Shown: positions 1 to 8,153 of the stretch, in pieces
Layout: each line of letters begins with the position of its first letter
Numbering within the stretch: the stretch's first letter is position 1
Source: CANJDH01 sp031430015
Lineage (GTDB): Bacteria; Pseudomonadota; Gammaproteobacteria; Burkholderiales; JAEUOS01
Direction of reading: 5' to 3'
Length of the DNA stretch: 64,000 nucleotides
Assembly (NCBI GenBank): GCA_031430015.1
Contig: JANPAR010000221.1
Location: 5,584-69,583 of the forward strand
Program-made: the position numbers and the translations under genes
Notes under the pieces: generated by a model
Told to the model about the DNA's origin: nothing
The model's database searches: none
The model's input: the letters and a program-made list of their open reading frames with translations, nothing else

Positions 1-296
1 CAGTGGTCCTGAACGAAATACACCGGGCGGCCGCAGGCGTTGTAGGCGCCGCAATGGTGCGACCAGTGTTTGCGATGGCCTTCCGGCACGCGCACATACA
101 TCGGCTCCACCAGGACGTGCTGTTGCTGGATGATCACCGGCTGAGTGTTGACGACCACCGGCGGGGGATAGTTGCCAATATCAATACGGCCGTAGTAGCC
201 GGAGTCGCCCATGCCGACGGTCACGCCGAAATCGGCTGCAAAGGCGGGCGCGGTGGAAGCAGCAAGGAGTGCTGCGGCTGCGAGAAGTTTTTTCAT
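1..296 (-). CDS. Small exported protein of unknown function, 3' end outside window
   Basis: The reverse strand opens with ATG at 296, preceded by a good ribosome site (AGGAG, about 6 bases upstream). The first 20 residues form a signal peptide (MKKLLAAAALLAASTAPAFA). The mature part has a proline and glutamine-rich stretch (PPPVVVNTQPVIIQQQ) and then a GHRKHWSHHCGAYNACGRPV region with paired Cys and several His. The frame is open to the window edge, so the C-terminus is missing. Similar short secreted proteins ending in a His/Cys motif are, as far as I recall, common and uncharacterised in Burkholderiales. I infer a periplasmic location; no function can be assigned. Confidence 0.75.
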   Translation of the reverse strand, partial: MKKLLAAAALLAASTAPAFAADFGVTVGMGDSGYYGRIDIGNYPPPVVVNTQPVIIQQQHVLVEPMYVRVPEGHRKHWSHHCGAYNACGRPVYFVQDH

Positions 297-482
297 GACG
301 GTCTCCTGTTGGGGTTGTGCAAGCATTTAACGCCACAGATGGCTCCGCTGTCTGCGACAAAACCCCTCGATTTGTTAACAGGTGTTGCGAGGAGCGGTAA
401 CAAAGTGTTGCTTCGCAATGGCCTTGACGAGCGGAGCGCTCCAGCGGCGTACACTTCTGCGAGTCGCGCGCCTGCAACCCGT

Positions 483-526
483 CTGCCCGCCTGCCCGCCT
501 GCCCGCCTGCCCGCCTGCCCGCCTGC
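483..526. repeat. 8-bp tandem repeat (CTGCCCGC, 5.5 copies)
   Basis: Five perfect head-to-tail copies of CTGCCCGC plus a half copy lie in the 296-bp gap between the divergent gene at 1-296 and the Rieske oxygenase at 593. The array ends 66 bases before the oxygenase start, so it sits in the probable promoter or leader. The unit length is not a multiple of three. Nothing else recognisable was found in this gap. Confidence 0.9.
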
Positions 527-592
527 AATGGGCGGTAGCAGCAAAGCAGAGGGTACGCGCCGCTTTCTTCCTATCGATCGGAGTGTCCCATC

Positions 593-1696
593 ATGGCCAA
601 ACACGACAATTTCCTGATGAACTGCTGGTACGTCGCAGCCTGGGATCACGAGTTGATCGATGGCAAGCTGTTGGCGCGCACGATTCTCGAAGAGCCGGTG
701 CTGCTCTACAAAGGCGACTCGGGCCGCGTGGTGGCGCTCGACAACCGCTGCTGTCATCGCGGCGCCAAGCTCTCCAATGGCCGGCTCGAAGGCGATTGCG
801 TGCGCTGCATGTATCACGGCCTGAAATTCGATCACACCGGAAAATGCATCCAGATTCCCGGACAGGACAACGTGCCGGCCAAGATGGGCGTGCGCAGTTA
901 CCCCATTGTCGAGCGCGATCATTTGATCTGGATCTGGATGGGCGAGGCAGCGCTGGCCGATGCGTCGAAGATCATCGATGTGCCCTACCTGCGCGAAGCC
1001 GGATGGCGCGGCCAGGCCGGCTACATGCACTACGACGCCGACTACCGGCTGATCGTCGACAACCTCGCCGACTTTTCGCATCTCGCCTTTGTGCACACCC
1101 ACACGCTGGGCGGCTCCGAGGAATACGCATTCAAGAGCAAGCCGGTGGCGGTGGAGCGATTGGAGAATGGCTTTCACGTCGAGCGCTGGAGCATGAATGC
1201 CGCACCACCGCCGTTTCACCGCAAGGTGACGCGCGAAGACGCACCGGTTGACCGCCGCAATCTGGCCGACATGCATGTGCCCGGCCAGTTCTTCATGGAG
1301 ACGCTGTTTGCGCCAGCCGGCAGCGGTGCCGAACGCGGCCATCTCGATGGCGCGAAGCAATATCGCAACTGCCAGTTTTTCACGCCCGAGACGCGCGGCA
1401 GCACGCATTTTTTCTGGAACTACCTGCACGACTTCAACCTTGATGACCCTACCATCGCGCTGTCGTTGCACAACAGCATGGTCGAGGGTTTCCTCGAAGA
1501 CAAGTTCATCATCGAAGGCCAGCAGGAGATGCTTGACGCCGATCCCGACTTCAAGATGACCGGCATCGTCTCCGATGCGCCGCTCGCACATTTTCGCCGC
1601 GTGCTGCAAAAGCGGATTGATGATGAGCGCGCGGCGCGGCCGAGGGTCATCGCCGTGGTGCCGGTTACCCCTGTCGCGATTGAGGAAGCGGCTTAG
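593..1696 (+). CDS. Rieske [2Fe-2S] aromatic ring-hydroxylating/demethylating oxygenase, VanA-like
   Basis: This 367-residue protein has the two-domain layout of the terminal oxygenase of Rieske non-haem iron systems. The Rieske cluster ligands are C53-x-H55 and C72-x2-H75. The mononuclear iron motif follows at N157-x2-D160-x2-H163-x4-H168. Length and the MNCWYVAAW start match the vanillate O-demethylase and phenoxy-acid group, which remove methyl groups from, or hydroxylate, aromatic acids in the cytoplasm using electrons from a ferredoxin reductase. No reductase partner is encoded nearby, so one must be borrowed from elsewhere. A GGAG ribosome site lies at 580-583. The exact substrate is unknown. 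Confidence 0.88.
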   Translation: MAKHDNFLMNCWYVAAWDHELIDGKLLARTILEEPVLLYKGDSGRVVALDNRCCHRGAKLSNGRLEGDCVRCMYHGLKFDHTGKCIQIPGQDNVPAKMGVRSYPIVERDHLIWIWMGEAALADASKIIDVPYLREAGWRGQAGYMHYDADYRLIVDNLADFSHLAFVHTHTLGGSEEYAFKSKPVAVERLENGFHVERWSMNAAPPPFHRKVTREDAPVDRRNLADMHVPGQFFMETLFAPAGSGAERGHLDGAKQYRNCQFFTPETRGSTHFFWNYLHDFNLDDPTIALSLHNSMVEGFLEDKFIIEGQQEMLDADPDFKMTGIVSDAPLAHFRRVLQKRIDDERAARPRVIAVVPVTPVAIEEAA

Positions 1697-1797
1697 CGAT
1701 TTTCTGCGCGACACCTGCCCAAGAGCCGCGCAGGGAGCCATTCTCCGAAAGGGGGCATTGAAGAAGTGGGCCGCGCATCGCGGCGCGGTCTCTGCTG

Positions 1798-2907
1798 TTA
1801 CTGCATCCTGCGTCCGCGCTCGGTCACCACCTCCAGAAAGGCGCCGATCTCGCGATTCTGCGTTTCATTCTCCGGGGCGCTGATGCCCGCGCCCGACACA
1901 TGGCCCATCGGGCGCTGGTTGTTGATCGCAACGTAACGCACGTCGGCAATATAGTGCGCCGCCTCTTGCGCGTCGGCCTCCGGATTGAGCAGGTCACCGC
2001 TGCCGGCGAGGATCAGCGTCTTGGCCTTGATCGATTTGAGCGCGCGGTGATAGTCACCATTGAAGCCTTTGGTGGTGCCGACATGATGCTGATCGTAAGC
2101 CCACGATTGGTAAATCCAGTCCACCGCATCCATGCGCCGCCAGCCGCCGTCCTGCACGCCCTTGAGATAACCAATCGCATCCTGCGCGTTCGGATACGCA
2201 AACTCCTGATACCCCGGCGTACGCACGATCACGCCAGACAGCCAGCCTGCCCACAAGCGCATGCCCTGCTCGGGCGGCTCATTGGCGGCATAGTTGCCGT
2301 CCTTGAAACGGGGATCCGCCATGATGCTCTGGCGCAGCATGTCGAGAATGCCGGTAGTCCACGCCGGCGTGCGCCCGAGCGGAATGATCGGCACGATGCT
2401 GTCCATCATGTCCGGATAACTCACCGCCCACTGTAGCGCCTGCATGCCGCCCATCGACGCGCCGATCACCGTCACCAGCTTCTTGATGCCGAACTTTTCA
2501 GCGACGAGACGCTGCTGCGAGTTGACCATGTCACGCATGTTGAACTTGGGAAATTGCATGCGCGCCTGCGTCTTGCTATTCGACGGCGAGGTGGTCAGCC
2601 CATTGCCGATCGCGTCGGTGGCGATGATGAAATATTTGGCAGGGTCAAGCGCCTTGCCGGGGCCGATCAGATAGTCGATGCGATGGTGGTTGCCGCCGAT
2701 CGCCGTCACCATCAGGATGGCGTTGGTCTTGTTGGCGTTGAGCGTGCCGTGGGTGACGTAGGAGATCGAGAAATCGCGGATCGCCTCGCCACTCTCCAGG
2801 TTGAAATCACCCAGTGCGTGGCTTTGGTGCGGCGGGTCGTTGGGGCCGTGGGCGAAAACCGGGGCGGCAATCAGCAGCATTGACGCAATCGCAGTATGAA
2901 AACGCAT
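1798..2907 (-). CDS. Exported alpha/beta hydrolase related to homoserine O-acetyltransferase (MetX-like)
   Basis: The 369-residue protein starts at ATG 2907 with a strong AAGGAGG ribosome site; the open frame continues upstream but without support. Residues 1-19 form a signal peptide (MRFHTAIASMLLIAAPVFA). The body follows the MetX alpha/beta-hydrolase plan: a GGNHH oxyanion region near 71, nucleophile elbow GASMGG with S151, an acid in SGDLL and a C-terminal His in PMGHVSGAG. Classical MetX enzymes are cytoplasmic, so the signal peptide points to a secreted hydrolase of the family rather than methionine synthesis. It is divergent from the next hydrolase. Confidence 0.82.
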   Translation of the reverse strand: MRFHTAIASMLLIAAPVFAHGPNDPPHQSHALGDFNLESGEAIRDFSISYVTHGTLNANKTNAILMVTAIGGNHHRIDYLIGPGKALDPAKYFIIATDAIGNGLTTSPSNSKTQARMQFPKFNMRDMVNSQQRLVAEKFGIKKLVTVIGASMGGMQALQWAVSYPDMMDSIVPIIPLGRTPAWTTGILDMLRQSIMADPRFKDGNYAANEPPEQGMRLWAGWLSGVIVRTPGYQEFAYPNAQDAIGYLKGVQDGGWRRMDAVDWIYQSWAYDQHHVGTTKGFNGDYHRALKSIKAKTLILAGSGDLLNPEADAQEAAHYIADVRYVAINNQRPMGHVSGAGISAPENETQNREIGAFLEVVTERGRRMQ

Positions 2908-2992
2908 GACTAGCCTCCTTGGCGTGGATTGGTTATTTTTATGCGGGGATGAGTCTACGCCCAAATTCGAAGCGGCCGCCCCTCGCGATAAG

Positions 2993-4195
2993 ATGCCCGC
3001 CATGGAACCCCTCGCCGCTTCCCTGCTCCCGGCCGGCGTCCGCTCACGATTCATTGCCGGCATCAACGGGCTGACGATGCATGTACTCGAAGCGGGCTTT
3101 GAAACCCCCAACCGCCCTTGCTCGCTGTTGCTGCATGGCTTCCCCGAACTCGCCTACAGCTGGCGCGAGGTGATGCCCGCTCTGGCAGCGGCGGGTTATC
3201 ACGTCATTGCTCCCGACCAGCGCGGCTATGGCCGTACCACGGGATGGAGCAGCGATTTTGACGGCGACCTCGCCTCGTTCCGCGTGCTCAACCTGGTGCG
3301 CGATGCGCTCGCGCTGGTGGCGGCGTTCGGATACAAACAAGTGGACGTTGTGGGGCACGACTTCGGCTCGCGCGTGGCGGCGTGGTGTGCGCTGACGCGG
3401 CCCGATGTATTTCGCTCTGTCGTGTTGATGAGTGCGCCGTTTGAAGGCGCGCCGGGGTTGCCCTTCGAGACCGTGGGCGGTGCAGCGCAGCCCGAACCGA
3501 AATCGGTCGCCATTGGCCGCACTCTAGACGCCTTGGCAAAGCTGCCGCGCCCGCGCAAGCATTACCAGTGGTACTACTCGACGCGCGAGGCCAACGCCAA
3601 CATGCAGCACGCGCCACAAGGCGTGCATGCCTTCCTGCGTGCCTACTATCACCACAAGAGTGCGGACTGGAAACAGAACCAGCCGTACCCGCTCAAGGAG
3701 TGGAGCGCGACTGAACTCGCCAAGCTGCCGACCTACTACGTGATGGATCAGGCGCAGGGCATGGCGGAAACCGTCGCGGCCGAAATGCCGTCTGCCGCTG
3801 CGATTGCGGCATGCCAGTGGTTGCCTGATCACGAACTCGCGGTCTACAGCGGCGAGTACGGGCGAACCGGCTTTCAGGGCGGCCTGCAGTGGTACCGCTG
3901 CGGCACCGAGCCTGCGCAGTCGGCAGAACTGACGCTATTTGCCGGGCGCACGATTGATATACCGTCGATGTTCATCGCAGGCAAAAGCGATTGGGGCACG
4001 CACCAAAACCCCGGCGCGTTCGAGCGCATGCAGGGCACGTCCTGCACGCAGATGCACGAGTGCCATCTGATCGACGCTGCGGGGCATTGGGTGCAGCAGG
4101 AGCAGCCGGTCGAAACCACGCGCCTGCTGCTGGCGTTTTTGCGCAGCCACGGCGCGGCGGCTGGTGCAACCGGCAGTGTGCCTCGCGGTGTTTGA
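2993..4195 (+). CDS. Alpha/beta hydrolase, epoxide-hydrolase-like
   Basis: About 400 residues. The alpha/beta-hydrolase signature is clear: HGFPE oxyanion motif at 48-52, nucleophile elbow GHDFGS with Asp123, and a C-terminal AGHWVQQEQP catalytic His. An Asp nucleophile, instead of Ser, together with HGFPE is typical of soluble epoxide hydrolases and haloalkane dehalogenases, and the cap region carries Tyr residues as in epoxide hydrolases. I start at ATG 2993; ATG 3002 is equally possible, while the frame open from 2906 would overlap the divergent gene. It is likely a cytoplasmic detoxification or catabolic enzyme; the substrate is unknown. Confidence 0.85.
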   Translation: MPAMEPLAASLLPAGVRSRFIAGINGLTMHVLEAGFETPNRPCSLLLHGFPELAYSWREVMPALAAAGYHVIAPDQRGYGRTTGWSSDFDGDLASFRVLNLVRDALALVAAFGYKQVDVVGHDFGSRVAAWCALTRPDVFRSVVLMSAPFEGAPGLPFETVGGAAQPEPKSVAIGRTLDALAKLPRPRKHYQWYYSTREANANMQHAPQGVHAFLRAYYHHKSADWKQNQPYPLKEWSATELAKLPTYYVMDQAQGMAETVAAEMPSAAAIAACQWLPDHELAVYSGEYGRTGFQGGLQWYRCGTEPAQSAELTLFAGRTIDIPSMFIAGKSDWGTHQNPGAFERMQGTSCTQMHECHLIDAAGHWVQQEQPVETTRLLLAFLRSHGAAAGATGSVPRGV

Positions 4196-4237
4196 CCGCG
4201 CGCACGGCAGTGCATAATGCGTATCGGATAACAGCCT

Positions 4238-4263
4238 AAGAGCCGCTCCCACCAACGCTTCTC
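4238..4263 (+). repeat. Dispersed element copy (GCTCCCACCAACG core)
   Basis: AGAGCCGCTCCCACCAACGC lies in the short gap before the Bug gene, between the hydrolase stop and the Bug ribosome site. It is one member of the family of at least fourteen intergenic copies in this window. Confidence 0.75.
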
Positions 4264-4295
4264 AACGGGTTTTCAGAAATCACCGGAGCTTGCCA

Positions 4296-5279
4296 GTGTC
4301 ACTTCACCGTCTTGTTTTTGTGCTCGCTGCGTATACGACCGCATTCTGCAGCGCCGCGTTTTCCTTGAGCGCGCAGGCGGCCTGGCCCGAGAAGACCATC
4401 CGCATCGTTGTGCCCTATCCGCCCGGCGGCACCACCGACATCCTCACGCGTCTGGTGGCGCAAAAGCTCGGCGAGTCGCTCAGGCAATCAGTGCTGGTGG
4501 ACAACCGCGCGGGTGGCGCGGCGATGATCGGCAGCGACATCGTGGCCAAGGCCGCACCCGATGGTTACACCCTGCTGTCAACTGGTGCCGGCCCGCACGT
4601 CATCAATGTCAGCCTGTTTCCGAAAATTCCGTATGACCCCTTGAAGGACTTCGCCTCGATCACGCTGATGTCGATCAACCCGTTGCTGATGGTGGTGCCG
4701 GCCAACCTGCCCGTCGGCACGGCCCAGGAATTCATGACCTGGGTGCGAAACAACAAGGACAAGGCAAACTACTGTTCGATCGGTGCCGGCTCGCCATCGC
4801 ATCTGGCGGCGGAGCTTTTCAAATCGATGGCGAATATCGAGATGACGCATATCCCCTATAGCGGCAGTGGCCCGGCCATCATCGCCACCATCGGCGCCAA
4901 CTGCGCGGTGCTGTTTGACAGCGTGCTCTCCTCTGGCCCGCACGTAAAGTCCGGAAAACTGAAGGTGCTCGCCACCGGCAACAAGCAGCGCCTGCCGTCA
5001 TGGCCGAATGTGCCCGCGCTCAATGAATCGGGCTTGCCCGGTTTTGAAGGATTCACTTGGGGCGCCTTGCTGGCACCCGCAGGCACACCGCAGGACGTTC
5101 TGGACAAGCTCAATGCCGAAATGGCAAAAATATTTGCAATGCCTGACGTGCGCCAGAAAGTGGAAGACCTCGGCGCCTTGCCGGGCGGTGGCAGTGCAGC
5201 CGAACTTGACGCATTCAGCCGCTCCGAAATGCGCAAGTGGGCCAAGGTCATCAAGGATGGCAATATCAAACCCGATTAA
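4296..5279 (+). CDS. Bug-family tripartite tricarboxylate transporter receptor (periplasmic solute-binding protein)
   Basis: About 327 residues with a signal peptide ending near AQAAWPEK. Family motifs are present in order: IRIVVPYPPGG, VDNRAGGAAMIGSD, AAPDGYTLL, YDPLKDFA and a C-terminal WAKVIKDGNIKPD. I choose GTG at 4296 because CCGGAG at 4283-4288 is about seven bases upstream; a TTG at 4290 would be too close. Bug proteins bind carboxylates in the periplasm and usually act without a nearby membrane subunit. It is followed 16 bases later by a TfdA-like oxygenase, so the bound compound may be that enzyme's substrate (inference). Confidence 0.9.
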   Translation: MSLHRLVFVLAAYTTAFCSAAFSLSAQAAWPEKTIRIVVPYPPGGTTDILTRLVAQKLGESLRQSVLVDNRAGGAAMIGSDIVAKAAPDGYTLLSTGAGPHVINVSLFPKIPYDPLKDFASITLMSINPLLMVVPANLPVGTAQEFMTWVRNNKDKANYCSIGAGSPSHLAAELFKSMANIEMTHIPYSGSGPAIIATIGANCAVLFDSVLSSGPHVKSGKLKVLATGNKQRLPSWPNVPALNESGLPGFEGFTWGALLAPAGTPQDVLDKLNAEMAKIFAMPDVRQKVEDLGALPGGGSAAELDAFSRSEMRKWAKVIKDGNIKPD

Positions 5280-5295
5280 GCAAGGAGGACGCCCC

Positions 5296-6174
5296 ATGAC
5301 CATCACATTCAGGCCGCTGCACCCGACGTTCGTGGCCGAGGTCAGCCCGATAGACTTGCGTACCGTGACCGACGCCGCCACGCTTGAAGCGATTCGTGGC
5401 GGCATGGACAAGTACAACGTGCTGGTGTTTCGCAACCAGCCCTTCACCGACGACGAGCAACTCGATTTCGCGCAGCGCTTCGACGGTCGGCTGCACGCCA
5501 AGACCTCCACTTCGGTGCTGGTGAAAAACCGCTTTGGCAACGAAGCCCTCTCCGACATTTCCAATGTTGGCGCCGATGGCCAGCTGCTCTCCCCAGACGA
5601 CCGCCGGCGCATGACCGGCCTTGCCAATCGCCTGTGGCACGCCGACGCCACGTTTGTCGACCCCGCCGGGCGCTACTCGATGCTGTCAGCGCGCGTCGTG
5701 CCGCCGGTCGCGGCCGACACCGAGTTTGCTGATATGTGCGGCGCCTACGATGCACTCGACGACGAAACCAAAACCACGATCGCCGGCCTCAAGGTGCATC
5801 ACTCGATTGCCTATTCACGCGAAGTGCTCGGCTTTGAATTTGCGCCGGCCGAAAAGGAACAGCTCAAGGGCGCCGTGCATCCGCTGGTACGAGACTTCCC
5901 GCGCACCGGGCGCAAATCGCTCTACCTCGCCGCGCACGCCTCGTCGATCATCGACATGCGCGTACCGGAAGGCCGCCTGTTGCTGCGTGACCTGATGGAG
6001 CACGCCACGCGACCGCGCTTTGTCTATAGCCATCACTGGAAGGTCGGTGACTTCGTCATCTGGGACAACCGCACTACCATGCATCGCGCGCGCCCCTTCG
6101 ACGACTCCAAATACCGCCGCGAATTGCGCCGCACCACCACGCTCGACCTGCCGCTGCAGCCGCTGGCCGCCTGA
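5296..6174 (+). CDS. TauD/TfdA-family 2-oxoglutarate- and Fe(II)-dependent dioxygenase
   Basis: 292 residues, starting at ATG 5296 behind a near-perfect AAGGAGG site. The iron triad is visible as H115-x-D117 (WHADATF) and H263 (TMHRARPF), with Arg residues at 274-279 suited to bind 2-oxoglutarate. Length and the VFRNQPFTDDEQLDFAQRF segment match the TfdA side of the family, which hydroxylates and cleaves ether or sulfonate substrates such as phenoxyacetates. It sits in an operon with an upstream Bug receptor and a downstream RidA-like protein, suggesting uptake and oxidation of one carboxylate. The natural substrate cannot be told. Confidence 0.9.
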   Translation: MTITFRPLHPTFVAEVSPIDLRTVTDAATLEAIRGGMDKYNVLVFRNQPFTDDEQLDFAQRFDGRLHAKTSTSVLVKNRFGNEALSDISNVGADGQLLSPDDRRRMTGLANRLWHADATFVDPAGRYSMLSARVVPPVAADTEFADMCGAYDALDDETKTTIAGLKVHHSIAYSREVLGFEFAPAEKEQLKGAVHPLVRDFPRTGRKSLYLAAHASSIIDMRVPEGRLLLRDLMEHATRPRFVYSHHWKVGDFVIWDNRTTMHRARPFDDSKYRRELRRTTTLDLPLQPLAA

Positions 6175-6214
6175 AACACTTTTCCCCGTCACGCTCACCC
6201 ACTCAGGAGTATTC

Positions 6215-6721
6215 ATGAAACGCCTCACCGTTACCCTGCTTGCCACCCTCGTTGCCGCACTGCCGCTCGCCGCCGGCGCTGCCGAATACATGGAGAAGAC
6301 GCCGTTCCAGCTCGCGCGCGCGTTCTCGCCCGGCGTCATCACCGAAGGCGGCAAGATCGTCTGGGTGGCCGGCCAGACCGCCACGCGCGACAATGACGGC
6401 AAGGACATCTCCAACAATTTCGAGGCGCAGGTCAAGCAGACTTTCTCGCAGGTCGATCAGGTTCTGAAGCGCGCTGGCGGCAGCCTCGCCAACGTCGTGC
6501 AGATGACGGTGTTCATCAAGGAATCGCGCTATGGCGACCGCTTTGTCGAGATGCGCAAGGACATGTTCCAGAATGGCAACTATCCCGGCAGCGCCCTCAT
6601 TACGGTGACCAACTTTGCGCGCCCCGGCATCGAGATCGAGATCCAGGCGGTTGGCGTGGTCGGTGACCGCTGCTCAACCGAGAACCCGTGCTCGGCCGAA
6701 GGCATGGCGAAGAAGAAGTAA
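6215..6721 (+). CDS. Exported RidA/YjgF-family protein
   Basis: 168 residues, ATG 6215 with an AGGAG site. Unlike ordinary RidA enamine deaminases it begins with a signal peptide (MKRLTVTLLATLVAALPLAAGA), so it works in the periplasm. The RidA fold is supported by FSPGVITEGGKIVWVAGQTA, the NNFEAQVKQTFSQVDQVLKRAGG helix and the PGIEIEIQAVGVV end. The usual catalytic Arg context is replaced by NFARPGIEIEI. A Cys-rich tail (CSTENPCSAEG) follows the domain. It is third in the Bug-TfdA operon; the role of a periplasmic RidA here is not known. Confidence 0.82.
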   Translation: MKRLTVTLLATLVAALPLAAGAAEYMEKTPFQLARAFSPGVITEGGKIVWVAGQTATRDNDGKDISNNFEAQVKQTFSQVDQVLKRAGGSLANVVQMTVFIKESRYGDRFVEMRKDMFQNGNYPGSALITVTNFARPGIEIEIQAVGVVGDRCSTENPCSAEGMAKKK

Positions 6722-6728
6722 GTCCTGC

Positions 6729-6757
6729 GCGGCGGGCAGGCTGCGGCCTGCCGCGCC
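6729..6757. terminator. GC-rich hairpin between convergent genes
   Basis: GGCGGGCAGG and CCTGCCGC pair around a short loop between the convergent ends at 6721 and 6771. No long T run follows, so this is a possible rather than proven terminator for both operons. Confidence 0.45.
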
Positions 6758-6770
6758 GTGCAGCGCCGCG

Positions 6771-7958
6771 CTATTTGAGGTTGCGCGCCAGCCAGGGCAC
6801 GACTACTTCGGCAAAGATGCGCGTGTCCGGCCAGCCTGGGCCGCGCCCGATGTGCCCGCCACCGGGATTGACCCACGCTTCCTTGACCGAGCCGCTGCGC
6901 ATCATCACGTAGAGATCGTCGATCGGCACCTGCGAATCCTTCTCGCCATTGACCAGCAGCATCGGTGCCGAGGGCTTGTCGAGCAAACCGACTGCCTTCA
7001 AGGACATGCGCGGCCCATATGCGAGAAACTGCTCCAGGTCAGTCGCACCATACACACCGGCGCGCGCGGCGAAAAGATCGAACAGGTACTCGCGCGTCCC
7101 AAGGGCCTTGGTCTGCCATTCGCGGCTGAAATAGGCATCCACGGGCCCGGCCCAGTTCACCGATGCGCGCAGCCGGTCCTTCTCGACGATGCCGACGCGC
7201 GCGGCCCAGTGCCCGCCCCACGACACCCCCATCATGCCAATGCGCTTGGGGTCAACATCCTTGCGGCTGTTCAGATAGTCGAGCACGCCCGCAAAAATGC
7301 GCTCGGCACCAACGTCAATGCGGATCGGCGATTCTCCCGTGCCGGGCATGTCGAGCGCCATGTAGCCCAGACCCGCTGCAATATAGCCGGGCCCATACTG
7401 TTCGACCACATATTCCTTGTAGCTGTCGAGCCCGCCGACACTCATGACCACCGGCACTGGCCCGGCAGCCTTGGGCAACTGCAGGTAGCCGACGATCTCC
7501 TTGCCCTCGAACGGGATGCGCACCACCTCAATGGCCGGGCTCGCAAAGCGCGCAAAACCGCGAAAGGCTTCGGCACCGAGGCGATAGGCGTCGCGCTTGC
7601 CTGCAGAATTCTGCGTCGGCCACGCGCCAAAGCTGAAGTAACGCCACGCGTCCAGATAGGTCTCGCGCGCCTTGGCAGGATCGCTCTCGGCAGCGCGTGC
7701 CGCCGCCATGTGGCGATTGCCTTGCGTGATCCACGAGCGCGCCCATTCGTCGCGGTCGAGCGATGCGATGCGCGACAGCACTTCGCGCACCTCTTCCTTG
7801 TTGTAGCCGGTCAGCGGATAGGCATTGCGATTGACGCGGTCCTGCACCGCCTCCTTGAGTTCAGGCCAGGTGCGCGACGGGGCGATTTGTGCTTGCGCCG
7901 GCATCGCCAGCGCCAGCAGGAGCGGCGCGATGCAACGATTGAGCAGATTTAACTTCAT
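6771..7958 (-). CDS. Exported alpha/beta hydrolase (dienelactone hydrolase/FrsA-like)
   Basis: 395 residues with a signal peptide ending near MPAQAQIA. After a helical N-terminal region (residues 25-140) comes an alpha/beta-hydrolase domain with the elbow GVSWGG (Ser nucleophile), acid in NGEKDSQVP and His in NPGGGHIGRG. The arrangement resembles the FrsA and dipeptidyl-peptidase-like esterases. An ATG at 7958 preceded by AGGAGAC supports the start. It is divergent from the amidohydrolase at 8154, with 195 bp between starts. The substrate is unknown. Confidence 0.82.
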   Translation of the reverse strand: MKLNLLNRCIAPLLLALAMPAQAQIAPSRTWPELKEAVQDRVNRNAYPLTGYNKEEVREVLSRIASLDRDEWARSWITQGNRHMAAARAAESDPAKARETYLDAWRYFSFGAWPTQNSAGKRDAYRLGAEAFRGFARFASPAIEVVRIPFEGKEIVGYLQLPKAAGPVPVVMSVGGLDSYKEYVVEQYGPGYIAAGLGYMALDMPGTGESPIRIDVGAERIFAGVLDYLNSRKDVDPKRIGMMGVSWGGHWAARVGIVEKDRLRASVNWAGPVDAYFSREWQTKALGTREYLFDLFAARAGVYGATDLEQFLAYGPRMSLKAVGLLDKPSAPMLLVNGEKDSQVPIDDLYVMMRSGSVKEAWVNPGGGHIGRGPGWPDTRIFAEVVVPWLARNLK

Positions 7959-8153
7959 GATGTCTCCTGTCAGGGGCCGGGCGCGCCAGTGCAGCGAGGT
8001 TGGCGGGTATCACGCAGCGCAAGCGTGATTCTAAGCCGCGCCGACACCTGCGCCACTGCGGCGCAATGCCATAATGCCGCTGCCCGATCGGGGGCGGCCG
8101 CTGCCGATACAGGTAGCGGTACAAGAAGGTCACTCGACCAAAGGAGACTGAAC

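Noticed and set aside
483..526. CRISPR array
   Set aside because: Units are 8 bp without spacers, and no cas gene is present.
293..1741. Long antisense open frame over the Rieske gene (482 codons, minus strand)
   Set aside because: It is the mirror of a GC-rich coding gene with full Rieske motifs on the plus strand, and it carries no family motifs and many Arg/His typical of such shadows.
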